In this document: positions 44,659 through 53,091 of the stretch, piece after piece
How positions within the stretch are numbered: position 1 is the first letter of the stretch
How the letters are laid out: each line of letters begins with the position of its first letter
Source of the DNA: an uncultured Prolixibacteraceae bacterium
Lineage (GTDB): Bacteria; Bacteroidota; Bacteroidia; Bacteroidales; Prolixibacteraceae
NCBI GenBank assembly: GCA_913063265.1
Contig: CAJXZG010000011.1
Coordinates: 1 to 64,000 of the forward strand
Length of the DNA: 64,000 nucleotides
Direction of reading: 5' to 3'
Position numbers and translations under genes: made by a program
The notes under the pieces: generated by a model
What the model was told of the DNA's origin: nothing
Databases searched by the model: none
Seen by the model: the letters and a program-made list of their open reading frames with translations, nothing else

Positions 44659-45135
44659 TTAATGTTCGTCTTCAATAAATCCAGTTTTACGGGTACCTAC
44701 GGCCTGGTAAACTACGCCGGGTTCGTCGCTAAAAGTTATTTCAAACGAAATTTTGTCGCATACTACACCTGTTGTTGACAGTCCTGCATCTTTCTCAATT
44801 TTTCCATTTCTGATTTCAACTGTCGCATCAGATTGGATATTATCCAGTCCGGCTCCTTCAAAAGTAAGCGTTGAAATATCAACAGGGCATTTCACCATTA
44901 CATTTTTCCAGTTTCCATTGTCAGATATCCAAAATTCTGTAGCAATATCGTCGGCTGTATTAAAAGTAAGAACTTTCAGATAACCGGTTTCGTAATCTGT
45001 TGCCGAGAATTTTATCCACCATTCTCCGGCTGCTTCGACAACCTGTGAATTAATCTGTTCAAATTCTTCTTTTTTATCGCACGAGGTAAATAAAATACCC
45101 ACAACTGCAATCGTATATATAATTAACTTTTTCAT
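44659..45135 (-). CDS. putative lipid-binding lipoprotein, last gene of SusCD operon
   Basis: A 158-residue lipoprotein (signal ending FTSC). The mature domain looks like a small beta-barrel or lipocalin-type fold: AAGEWWIKFSATDYETGYLKVL, NWKNVMVKCPVDISTLTF, ISFEITFSDEPG. It resembles the putative lipid-binding family (Lipid_bd) often encoded at the end of SusCD loci. The ATG at 45135 is preferred over a GTG at 45141 that touches the preceding stop. It is the last of four cotranscribed genes, and its ligand is unknown. Confidence 0.75.
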   Translation of the reverse strand: MKKLIIYTIAVVGILFTSCDKKEEFEQINSQVVEAAGEWWIKFSATDYETGYLKVLTFNTADDIATEFWISDNGNWKNVMVKCPVDISTLTFEGAGLDNIQSDATVEIRNGKIEKDAGLSTTGVVCDKISFEITFSDEPGVVYQAVGTRKTGFIEDEH

Positions 45136-45141
45136 ATCCAC

Positions 45142-45825
45142 TTATTGTTTTAAGGTTAATTGCACATCAAAAGGGAAATCGTAATCGACCAGTGTCTGAG
45201 TATAAGTAATTACATTAGTCGCCTCATCGAAAACAAAATTACTTATTACTACTGGTCCAAATCCACTGTTTCCGAGTTCGGAGCGTACAGATCCATCTTC
45301 ACTGATTACCAATATTGCAGGAGCCGCGTAATCGGGGCCATAACCCACAAACTGGTCGTAATAGCCACCCAGCAAGTCACTGATTTGATACACTCCGGCT
45401 GCAAGTTTTTTAATTTCAACATCACCGCCACCACGGCCAACCCTGACTCCATCATATGTACCTTCAGGTATTTCAAAAACATCGTATCCTGTAAAACTTA
45501 CAATACTTACATTTCGGCTGAGATAAAATTTGTAGCCTTCGGAATTGCTTACTTCATATTGTAATTTATAGGTACCTGTTACATCCACGTTTACTTCGTT
45601 CAGAACTTTGTATTCCAGTTCTGTGGTATCGCCGTTTGAAATTTCAATGGCATGAATTCCGGGATCTTCGTAAGGAGTCCCTTTAAAGAGCACGATTGGA
45701 TTGCCACCGATTAACTCCATATGCGGGGCGGGCGTTTCCTTTACGTAACTCTCGTATTCTTTTTCGCACGATACAAACAGTACTGCGAAAGAAAATACAA
45801 TGAATAAATATTTCAGATTTTTCAT
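45142..45825 (-). CDS. DUF5011-type immunoglobulin-like lipoprotein
   Basis: A 227-residue lipoprotein (signal ending FVSC, Cys20). An immunoglobulin-like DUF5011 domain (about 35-110) is marked by MELIGGNPIVLFKGTPYEDPG and YKLQYEVSNSEGY. The second half (about 118-225) is a beta domain with YDGVRVGRGGGDVEI and LGGYYDQFVGYG, of the kind seen in BT_2262-like surface proteins. It lies between the SusD-like gene (13 nt) and the lipid-binding gene, so it is probably a surface glycan- or protein-binding partner of the SusCD complex. Confidence 0.82.
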   Translation of the reverse strand: MKNLKYLFIVFSFAVLFVSCEKEYESYVKETPAPHMELIGGNPIVLFKGTPYEDPGIHAIEISNGDTTELEYKVLNEVNVDVTGTYKLQYEVSNSEGYKFYLSRNVSIVSFTGYDVFEIPEGTYDGVRVGRGGGDVEIKKLAAGVYQISDLLGGYYDQFVGYGPDYAAPAILVISEDGSVRSELGNSGFGPVVISNFVFDEATNVITYTQTLVDYDFPFDVQLTLKQ

Positions 45826-45838
45826 GTGTTTTTATGTT

Positions 45839-47350
45839 TTAGTTTTTCCACCATACTTTTTGTAAGATAACATCGGCATCAGGTAATGATTTGTATTCAG
45901 CCGCATTGGAATTAAAATTCAGTTCACTGTCGGCATATGGAAATCTTCTTGGTAATACACCACCTGATGTACCTTTTTTGCTGTAAATCAAAGTTCCCGG
46001 AATATAGTTGTCGGGAAGTTCATAACCCTCAGGAATTTGGTCGCTTATTTGCGATTCTTCAGGGAATCCTGTACGGACACGTTCGATATGCGATTCCAAA
46101 CCACGGCCACCTTCTGCAGCATCAACCCATTTTTGCATAATAATTGCTTTTAGCTGGTCGTTAAAGCCAGATGTTGGGAAAGCATATGCTCCGGTTAATA
46201 ATTCGCCAATATCCGCGCCCATTCTGTCGAATGATGCAGTAACTCCACTTTCGTAGTATTCTTTTGCTTTTTCAACATTTCCGAGTCTCAAATATGCCTC
46301 AGCAATTAATAATTCCGATTCGGCATAAGTCATCCAAAATACGGGCATTTCAGGTTCAATATAAGGAGCCGCAATAATTTTATGTGCTTCAAATTCGGTA
46401 GACGGAACATTATAAGAACCGGGAACCAAACCTAAAAATTGACCATCAATAGGCTCAAATAAACTTTCCATTCGTGAATCTCCATTGGCTTCAAGAAATG
46501 AAATAAAAGTTGCGCAGGCCCTGATGTTATTTGTTGTATTCAGTTGACGCTGGTCGCTTTCGTACAATGGATTTGATTTACTATCGGCATCTTCGAAGTT
46601 GGTAACAGCAACATCTTTATCCAGTAAATAAATATTTCCTGCTTCAAGATCTGCAATCAGTTTGCTTATTTCATCGTTGGCAAATCCCGAATTTGCATCA
46701 TACTGACGAAGTAAAATTCTTAATCGAAGAGAATGTGCAAATGCTTCCCAGTCTTCTATGTGGGCATGAAAAATAATGTCATTGGTTTCGTAAAGTTCGG
46801 CAACAAAATCTGAATAATCTTTGCTCAATGCTTCAATCAGTAAATCGTAAATATCGGCATAAATGGTTTCGCCATTATCTACAACAGGATTGAGTTTTTC
46901 AGCACCAAGAAAAGCTTCTGAATAAGGCACATTTCCGTACATATCGACCAAATACTGGAAACCAAAAGCTTTAATTACGGCACCCATTAGATAAGGCCCC
47001 CAGTTTTCATTTGCTTCAACTTTTTTCATGAATATTTCGTTGTCGCTTAAACCGTCGACAAACATTGCGCGGTACGAGCGGTCGATAACATTGGTATTGC
47101 TGCTTAAAGCATAAGATTCGTAGATTTTATACTGCGAAGAGGTATTGTTCTGTGCCCAGTGTTGCGACCAGAACGATCCGATTAATCCCCAGTCTGCACA
47201 ATGAACATTTGTTACCGCGGCAATGGCAGAGGTAAGTAAAAGTTCATCAGAAACATCGGTCGGATAATTAGGATTTTCATTGATGTCCAGGAAATTATCA
47301 CATGCTGATAATAACAGGACTATACTTAATATTATAGATAACTTTTTCAT
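45839..47350 (-). CDS. SusD/RagB-like outer membrane lipoprotein
   Basis: A 503-residue lipoprotein (signal ending LLSAC, Cys17). It belongs to the SusD-like_2 branch, with FLDINENPNYPTDV after the Cys, ADWGLIGSFWSQHWAQNNTS, and TPR-like helices such as MTYAESELLIAEAYLRLGN and AKEYYESGVTASFDRMG. It would cap the SusC barrel and deliver its substrate. This branch often accompanies peptide or unknown cargo rather than a well-known glycan, and no degradative enzyme is encoded in the operon, so the cargo is open. Confidence 0.93.
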   Translation of the reverse strand: MKKLSIILSIVLLLSACDNFLDINENPNYPTDVSDELLLTSAIAAVTNVHCADWGLIGSFWSQHWAQNNTSSQYKIYESYALSSNTNVIDRSYRAMFVDGLSDNEIFMKKVEANENWGPYLMGAVIKAFGFQYLVDMYGNVPYSEAFLGAEKLNPVVDNGETIYADIYDLLIEALSKDYSDFVAELYETNDIIFHAHIEDWEAFAHSLRLRILLRQYDANSGFANDEISKLIADLEAGNIYLLDKDVAVTNFEDADSKSNPLYESDQRQLNTTNNIRACATFISFLEANGDSRMESLFEPIDGQFLGLVPGSYNVPSTEFEAHKIIAAPYIEPEMPVFWMTYAESELLIAEAYLRLGNVEKAKEYYESGVTASFDRMGADIGELLTGAYAFPTSGFNDQLKAIIMQKWVDAAEGGRGLESHIERVRTGFPEESQISDQIPEGYELPDNYIPGTLIYSKKGTSGGVLPRRFPYADSELNFNSNAAEYKSLPDADVILQKVWWKN

Positions 47351-47371
47351 TTTACTATAGTGTTTTTCATT

Positions 47372-50300
47372 TTAAAAGGTAAAGTCTAATTTAAGTCCAT
47401 AGGTTCTTACACTTGGAGCACCGTTAAACTCTCCGAACAAACCTTCAATGTCGTTATCCCATGTAGTCGTTTCCGGATCGATGTAGCTGTTTTTTGCGGG
47501 AGTCCACAAGAACAGGTTTCTTCCAAAAAGTGAGATATTTGCTGAAGACAGGAATGTACGATTCAGCAACGCATTATTAAACCGGTATGAAAGAGAAACT
47601 TCTCTGAGTTTGATAAAAGTTCTGGGTAATATCCGTGTACTTTCAATTGGTTTGTTTGTATTTGCTGAATAGTATTCGTGCCAGTTATCTACCACCGGAG
47701 TTGTATTTTCGAGATATCCGGTTACATTTCCTTCTGAATCTTTTACTTCAGTAACTGTGTTCGGAATAATATATGGCCTGCGATCGTTAACGGTAGATTG
47801 TTCGTTGTTACCTGACCAAAATGTCGCACCTGCTGTATTGGAATACATCCATCCACCTTTTTGGGCATCGATTAAGAATGAGAACTTAAATCCTTTATAT
47901 GATAAATTATTGGTAAACGACATCATAAAATCCGGTACCGATGATCCAACCAGTTTCTTTGAACCTTCAACAGGTAATCCGTTGTCACCTACAATAATTT
48001 TTCCGTCCGGAGAATATTTATAATCAGGAATGCGGTACATTCCCAACTGTTCGCCGGGGATTGCAACAAATTCAGTTTCGTAAGCGGAATTGATAAGGTA
48101 CTCAGAAACACCAAGTTCTTCATCTAATTCATCGAGTACCATATTTGATTTATTGTAGAGATAAATAAAGTCCCATGTAAAATCCTGAGTTTTTACTGGA
48201 ACAACATTTATCATCAGTTCAATACCATCGTTGGTAATTTGTCCGAGGTTGGCAGTAATTTCACGAAAACCTGAAGAAGCCGCGATATTAGCCAACATAA
48301 TCAAATCGGTTGTTTTTTTGTTATAATAGGAAAAGTCTACACCTAGTCGGTTGGAGAAAAATCTTAAATCTGTACCAATTTCCAGCTCTTTTGAAATTTC
48401 AGGTTTAAGATTTGGATTTCCCAAACGGCGGTATTTTTCGTAAGCAGGTACTCCACCAACCGGGTAATTTGTAAAACCAAAACCACCTGCACGCAGAATA
48501 GACGGTCTGTAAATTTCCGAAGTCATAAAAGGTGCGGCATCATTTCCGGCAAACGCATAACTGGCTCTGAGTTTTCCATACGAGAGAACATCATTTTTCT
48601 CTAACAAATCAGTAAAAATAAAGCCCAACGTTGCTCCCGGATAGAAAAACGAGTTGGCACCGATTGGTAAAGTGGAAGACCAGTCGTTACGAGCCTGCAG
48701 ATTGAGAAATAAATAGTCGTTAAACTCCAGGCCGATTTGACCAAATACACCAACCAGTCTTCTTTTATACTCGTTGGTATAAACTTCTGCAGAACCGCTG
48801 ATGTTTCCAACATTATAGTACTCCGGTACCACCAATCCTTTGGATACAATGTTTACCCTTTTAAAAGAGCGTTGGTTAATATTGTTACCAACCAGCACAT
48901 TGTATTTTAAATTACCTCCTAAAAAATCTACTTCGTTATGGTAGGTTAGTACAATATCACTGTTTAACTGGTTTCTGTATTTTGCTTCTTCTTTAACTGC
49001 ACCGGCAACATCGTTAATTGTACCTGAGTTGTTTGAACCCGGAGTTACTTTTGCAATTGCACCCTGAACTTTTGAAAACTGAGACAAATTATCCAGACCT
49101 CCGGTAAAAGAGAGTTCCAGTCCGGGAGCAAGAACCTGGGTTAGATTCAAATTGCTCATTATCCTGTTTTGGTCTGCAAGTGCACCGGTTTCATTAATAG
49201 TGAAATAAGGATTTTGTGCATAACCGTTGTAGTAATTATCAAGGTTATTAAATTTAGATTTGTAATCCCTGTAATCAGGTAAATAATGATTAACAGGTTG
49301 ATAGAGAATATCCGAGTATATAACTGCTCCGGTACCGGCATCGTCGCCCTGACCGGTAGGAATTGTTTTATGCATTCTGTTAATGTAGGTTACACCGAAG
49401 TTGACTTTGGTCTTTTCAGTCCCTCCGTTACCTTTAAAAGTAAGGGTATTGCGATTTAACTGGTCAACAGGTCCGGGAAGAACTCCATCGTTGCTGGAAT
49501 TGGTTGCTGAAGCATACCATCCCATAACATTGTTACCGCCTGATAATGCAACCGAATTGATTAATGCATAACCATATTCGTAAAAATCCCTAATTCCATT
49601 TTCCTTGTAAGAGAATGGAGCAACCTGTTGTTCGTTGTCTACCATGTAACCGGTTGGTCGTACTTTTCCATCCATTACCGGCCCCCAGCTTCCGTTTTCT
49701 TTTGAGTCGTAAGTACCGCTCCATCCCTGTCCGAATTTGTCCTGAAAGTAAGGAAGCCTTCCGACATCAGTAAAGGCAGACGAACTTGAAACACTAACAA
49801 GCAAATCTTTGTTTTTTGCTCCTTTTTTGGTGGTAATCATAATTACACCATTGGCAGCGCGTGATCCGTACAGGTTTGATGCCGCAGCACCTTTTAATAC
49901 AGAAATGGTTTCAATATCAGCCGGATTGATATCGGATGCAGAGTTTCCGAAATCGACCTTAGCATTTACATTCATTGAATTTTCCGTAGCATTACCGCTT
50001 GAATAAGAGTTGTTGATTGGGACTCCATCCACGACATAAAGTGGCTGGTTACTTCCGGTTATCGAAGAAAGACCCCGAACAATTACACGGGTAGATGCAC
50101 CCGGGGCACCTGAACCTGCGGAAATAGAAACTCCTGCAACTTTTCCCTGTAAAGCTTTTGTTGCATCGTCATTTCCAACATTACCAAAATCTTCTCCGCT
50201 AAATTCACTGACTGAATATCCCAATGCTTTCTTGTCTCTTTCGATACCCATTGCGGTTACAACAACTTCTTCTACACCTATGGTTTCCGATTCAAGTACA

Positions 50301-50575
50301 ACATTGTATACCGATTCAGTAGTTAAAGGTACTTCTTTGGTTTTCATTCCTACAAAAGAGAAAACCAAAACCTGGTCATCGGGAACTGTTAAAGAAAAAT
50401 TCCCATTTGCATCTGTAATGGTTCCGGTGGTTGTTCCTTTGATAACAACCGAAACTCCCGGAATAGGTACACCATCATCTAACGATGTTACTTTTCCTGT
50501 AATTTGCCTGGTTTGGGCTAATATTGAACTTATCCCAAAACACAAGACCATTACTAATAGCAATAGTTTTTTCAT
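47372..50575 (-). CDS. SusC/RagA-type TonB-dependent outer membrane transporter
   Basis: A 1067-residue beta-barrel protein. After the signal (ISSILAQ) comes a carboxypeptidase D-like domain (about 24-98, with TGKVTSLDDGVPIPGVSVVI), then the TonB box region and plug (EEVVVTAMGIERDKKALGYS, LQGKVAGVSISAGSGAPGAS, NLYGSRAANGVIMITTKKG) and a barrel ending GLKLDFTF with C-terminal Phe. It imports ligand captured by the SusD-like partner encoded 21 nt downstream. It is the first gene of a four-gene operon with a long leader containing a terminator-like hairpin. No sigma/anti-sigma or hybrid sensor is adjacent. Confidence 0.96.
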   Translation of the reverse strand: MKKLLLLVMVLCFGISSILAQTRQITGKVTSLDDGVPIPGVSVVIKGTTTGTITDANGNFSLTVPDDQVLVFSFVGMKTKEVPLTTESVYNVVLESETIGVEEVVVTAMGIERDKKALGYSVSEFSGEDFGNVGNDDATKALQGKVAGVSISAGSGAPGASTRVIVRGLSSITGSNQPLYVVDGVPINNSYSSGNATENSMNVNAKVDFGNSASDINPADIETISVLKGAAASNLYGSRAANGVIMITTKKGAKNKDLLVSVSSSSAFTDVGRLPYFQDKFGQGWSGTYDSKENGSWGPVMDGKVRPTGYMVDNEQQVAPFSYKENGIRDFYEYGYALINSVALSGGNNVMGWYASATNSSNDGVLPGPVDQLNRNTLTFKGNGGTEKTKVNFGVTYINRMHKTIPTGQGDDAGTGAVIYSDILYQPVNHYLPDYRDYKSKFNNLDNYYNGYAQNPYFTINETGALADQNRIMSNLNLTQVLAPGLELSFTGGLDNLSQFSKVQGAIAKVTPGSNNSGTINDVAGAVKEEAKYRNQLNSDIVLTYHNEVDFLGGNLKYNVLVGNNINQRSFKRVNIVSKGLVVPEYYNVGNISGSAEVYTNEYKRRLVGVFGQIGLEFNDYLFLNLQARNDWSSTLPIGANSFFYPGATLGFIFTDLLEKNDVLSYGKLRASYAFAGNDAAPFMTSEIYRPSILRAGGFGFTNYPVGGVPAYEKYRRLGNPNLKPEISKELEIGTDLRFFSNRLGVDFSYYNKKTTDLIMLANIAASSGFREITANLGQITNDGIELMINVVPVKTQDFTWDFIYLYNKSNMVLDELDEELGVSEYLINSAYETEFVAIPGEQLGMYRIPDYKYSPDGKIIVGDNGLPVEGSKKLVGSSVPDFMMSFTNNLSYKGFKFSFLIDAQKGGWMYSNTAGATFWSGNNEQSTVNDRRPYIIPNTVTEVKDSEGNVTGYLENTTPVVDNWHEYYSANTNKPIESTRILPRTFIKLREVSLSYRFNNALLNRTFLSSANISLFGRNLFLWTPAKNSYIDPETTTWDNDIEGLFGEFNGAPSVRTYGLKLDFTF

Positions 50576-50636
50576 AGATAAAATTTTATAATTAATACTA
50601 AAAGGTCACGAGTCCCTTCTTTGGTTTTTATACATT

Positions 50637-50746
50637 AAAAAACTCCCGCCGGGGAAACGGGAGTTCAATACCTGTCAGCCGATCAGATATTTAGCACTTT
50701 AACATTTTTTGCTGTTTAACTATTTCTATGTAGAGTCAGAAGTGCC
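50637..50746 (-). promoter_or_regulatory. attenuator-like leader hairpins upstream of susC
   Basis: On the minus strand AACTCCCG (50665-50658) pairs with CGGGAGTT (50648-50641), followed by a U run: a terminator-shaped hairpin 62 nt before the susC ATG. Upstream, GCACTT (50745-50740) can pair with AAGTGC (50699-50694). Such an arrangement could be an attenuator or the 3' end of a short leader RNA. The remaining 500 nt to the next gene are AT-rich and hold a palindrome given separately. Confidence 0.5.
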
Positions 50747-50984
50747 TTGATTTAGTAATTTATATTCCGTTTGTTCCCCGATGTATAATGTTTTCCCCGC
50801 TTGTTTTTATTTTTTGTTTCAAATGTTTGAATACCTGATTTTAAAGCAATTAAAACTGGATTAGGATTGATTTTAGACATACCATTCCTAACAGATTGAT
50901 TAATTGTTTTTCAGTCTTTGAATCAAACATAAGTAATAATCAATCTCGTGGAAATTATTATCAATCAATGACAGGGTTACGATT

Positions 50985-50999
50985 ACAAATGACATTTGT
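50985..50999. promoter_or_regulatory. 15-bp operator-like palindrome
   Basis: ACAAATG-A-CATTTGT is a perfect 7+1+7 palindrome about 410 nt upstream of susC and 236 nt downstream of the 51236 gene. TATGTTTG on the minus strand at 50924-50931 fits the -7 consensus, which would put the palindrome upstream of a susC promoter. The regulator is unknown. Confidence 0.4.
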
Positions 51000-51235
51000 C
51001 AGTATACAAAACCATTTATAGATAGAAAGTTGATGTTGGTAGATTAAAAAGTGTTGGTGGCTGATGTGGTAGATTTTAATTTCTTTGATTAAGAAATTTT
51101 ATGACATAAAACTTATGTGAAAAATTTTAGAAAGAGATATAACAATCCTGTTAATGTATGTGGTTTTAGGAAAATATTGGTTTAGATAGAGGATTTGTTA
51201 TTTAATCATTTTTTTTAGAAGCAGTTTTATTTAAA

Positions 51236-51427
51236 CTATGCCGCTGTTCCGGCGAATGCTTCTGAAATAATTTTGGGATAAATGTGTTTAAAGTTAGCAT
51301 TGCACCAATCATGCAATTCCTGAACCTGTTCATCATCTAACCAATCGATACATTTGTTTAACTCTTTTTTAAACAAGTAACTGCTAAAGCTTACTTTGGG
51401 TAATAAAATTTTTGCGTATTCTAACAT
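51236..51427 (-). CDS. 63-residue protein, second of a tandem paralogous pair
   Basis: A small cytoplasmic protein beginning MLEYAKILLPKVSFSSYLFK and ending SEAFAGTAA. It is about two-thirds identical along its whole length to the 63-residue product of 51753-51944, with the same LPKVSF, KKELNKCI-WL and EW/DWCN cores and two conserved Cys. It is probably two or three helices. No family name is known to me, although similar short proteins seem familiar from related Bacteroidota. A 325-nt AT-rich gap separates the genes, so each probably has its own promoter. Confidence 0.8.
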   Translation of the reverse strand: MLEYAKILLPKVSFSSYLFKKELNKCIDWLDDEQVQELHDWCNANFKHIYPKIISEAFAGTAA

Positions 51428-51718
51428 CGTTTTGTGTTTTAGGTATTAAAAAATACAGGTTTGTTTTTAACTTGATAAAGAACATTTTATGGTTGCTTTA
51501 ACAAGATGTAAAGTTTTTTATTACATCTGGTATACCAAATTTCGTAAGATTCATATTATCAGCAACATAACATGTAGCCCTCAAATAAATCTTGCCCCGA
51601 TATGGGACATTTATTCTCTTAGAATATTTTTTTGTTAATTAGAAATGAGAGGATAAACTACAGTAAATAAGATATTTGAGAGAGAAAAAAAACGGGTAAT
51701 TTATAGGATTGGGGAAAT

Positions 51719-51743
51719 AAAAAAGGCGGGAGAAAAACCCGCC
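51719..51743 (-). terminator. intrinsic terminator
   Basis: On the minus strand GGCGGG (51743-51738) pairs with CCCGCC (51730-51725), followed by six T residues. It lies 10 nt after the stop of the 51753 gene, so the two paralogs are transcribed separately. Between it and 51428 I see only AT-rich DNA. Confidence 0.88.
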
Positions 51744-51752
51744 AAGTGTATT

Positions 51753-51944
51753 TTATGCAGCTTTTCCTGCAAATGCTTCCGAGAGTACATCAGGGTACAA
51801 CTCTTTAAAATTTTTGTTACACCATTCAAATAACTCAAGAATCTGATCATCCTCAAGCCAACTTATGCATTTATTTAACTCTTTTTTAAATAAGTCTTTG
51901 CTGAAACTTACCTTTGGTAAAATAACTTTTGCATACTCCAACAT
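51753..51944 (-). CDS. 63-residue protein, first of a tandem paralogous pair
   Basis: A small cytoplasmic protein beginning MLEYAKVILPKVSFSKDLFK and ending SEAFAGKAA, equal in length to its neighbour at 51236 and sharing most residues. Differences are concentrated in the third quarter (DDQILELFEWCNKNF against DEQVQELHDWCNANF), a pattern of substitution without indels that argues for selection on the protein. Two Cys (one in NKCI, one in WCN) are conserved in both. Its own terminator follows directly. No function is assigned. Confidence 0.8.
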   Translation of the reverse strand: MLEYAKVILPKVSFSKDLFKKELNKCISWLEDDQILELFEWCNKNFKELYPDVLSEAFAGKAA

Positions 51945-52160
51945 ATCTTTAACATTTTAGTGGTTACGCATTCAATATAGCACCTTACAGGCTATTGAAA
52001 TATGTTTTAAAATACTATTTAACACATATTAACCATGCGAGTTGAAACGATGATTTTTATACCCTTGATATTTTGAGACTTACAATTTAAAATGTTAAAT
52101 ATGTTTCAAAACAGCAGAAAATTGTGAACTTTTCAGGCAATAAAATCTTTTGATTTTTAT

Positions 52161-52940
52161 TTAGCTGGATATCAGATTTTTAATAAATTCTTGAATGGAA
52201 TCAGCAATATTATTTTCAGAATTTAAGGCTTTTACAAAGGCGCTTCCAACAATAGCACCACTGGCATATTTACAGGCATTTTTAAAAGTTGCATTATCTG
52301 AAATTCCAAAGCCGATTAATCTTGGATTATTCAGATTCATTTCATTCACCCTTTCAAAATACTCCTTCTTAAAATCCTCTACTTTTTTACCTGCTCCGGT
52401 TGTGGATGCCGAAGAAACCATGTAAATAAAACCTGAACTTGCTTTATCTATTTGTTTTATTCTGGCAACTGAAGTTTGAGGGGTAATCAATAGAATATTA
52501 TGTAATTTGTATTTTTCGAAAACAGATTTAAATTCGGACTCATATTCATCCAGGGGCAAGTCCGGAAGTATGGTGCCATCTATTCCAATTTCGGCACATT
52601 TAACGCAAAATTTTTCAACGCCATATTGATATACAGGATTTAAATAACCCATTAAAATCAACGGGATATTTACAGTTTTTCTGATGTCTTTGAGTTGCTC
52701 AAATAGTAAATTGAGGTTCATTCCGTTTTTTAAAGCTATTTCACTGCTTTTTTGAATTGTTGGTCCATCGGCTGTTGGATCTGAAAAAGGCATTCCAATT
52801 TCTATAAGGTCAACTCCATTTTTTTCAAGTTGCTGAATAATTTTGACTGTGTCATTCAGTTTCGGATATCCGGCGGTAAAGTACACCGAAAATATGTTAT
52901 GCTTCTTTTCTTCGAAAAGTTTGTTGATACGATTTTTCAT
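52161..52940 (-). CDS. trpA: tryptophan synthase alpha subunit
   Basis: A 259-residue TIM barrel that splits indole-3-glycerol phosphate into indole and glyceraldehyde 3-phosphate, passing indole to TrpB. The catalytic Glu and Asp lie in LIEIGMPFSDPTADGP and ILPDLPLDEY, and phosphate-binding loops in GFGISD and IVGSAFV. The ATG at 52940 is the true start: a longer frame to 53039 only reads through an intergenic repeat and lacks family similarity. It is the last gene of the trp operon, separated from trpB by that repeat. Confidence 0.95.
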   Translation of the reverse strand: MKNRINKLFEEKKHNIFSVYFTAGYPKLNDTVKIIQQLEKNGVDLIEIGMPFSDPTADGPTIQKSSEIALKNGMNLNLLFEQLKDIRKTVNIPLILMGYLNPVYQYGVEKFCVKCAEIGIDGTILPDLPLDEYESEFKSVFEKYKLHNILLITPQTSVARIKQIDKASSGFIYMVSSASTTGAGKKVEDFKKEYFERVNEMNLNNPRLIGFGISDNATFKNACKYASGAIVGSAFVKALNSENNIADSIQEFIKNLISS

Positions 52941-52966
52941 TTTGCTAATTTCATTAATATTTTCAA

Positions 52967-53085
52967 TACCCCCCGTTCCGTTTCGGTATCTCCTTCGGAG
53001 CTTCCGACCTCCACTGTCCCCCTTAATTAAGTGGGACAATTGAAGCCGCTGACCCTATTTTAGGGCAAGGTGGAAATAGGGGGTA
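52967..53085. repeat. palindromic intergenic repeat, copy 2
   Basis: A 119-bp unit bounded by TACCCCCCG and ATAGGGGGTA, with a central TGTCCCCCTTAA/TTAAGTGGGACA hairpin, related to 40749-40866 and 54301-54395. It fills nearly the whole trpB-trpA gap. Confidence 0.72.
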
Positions 53086-53091
53086 TTTACA

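Noticed and set aside
52941-53039. 33-residue N-terminal extension of TrpA
   Set aside because: It is the translation of the intergenic repeat at 52967-53085 (basic, low-complexity), and the family start fits the ATG at 52940.
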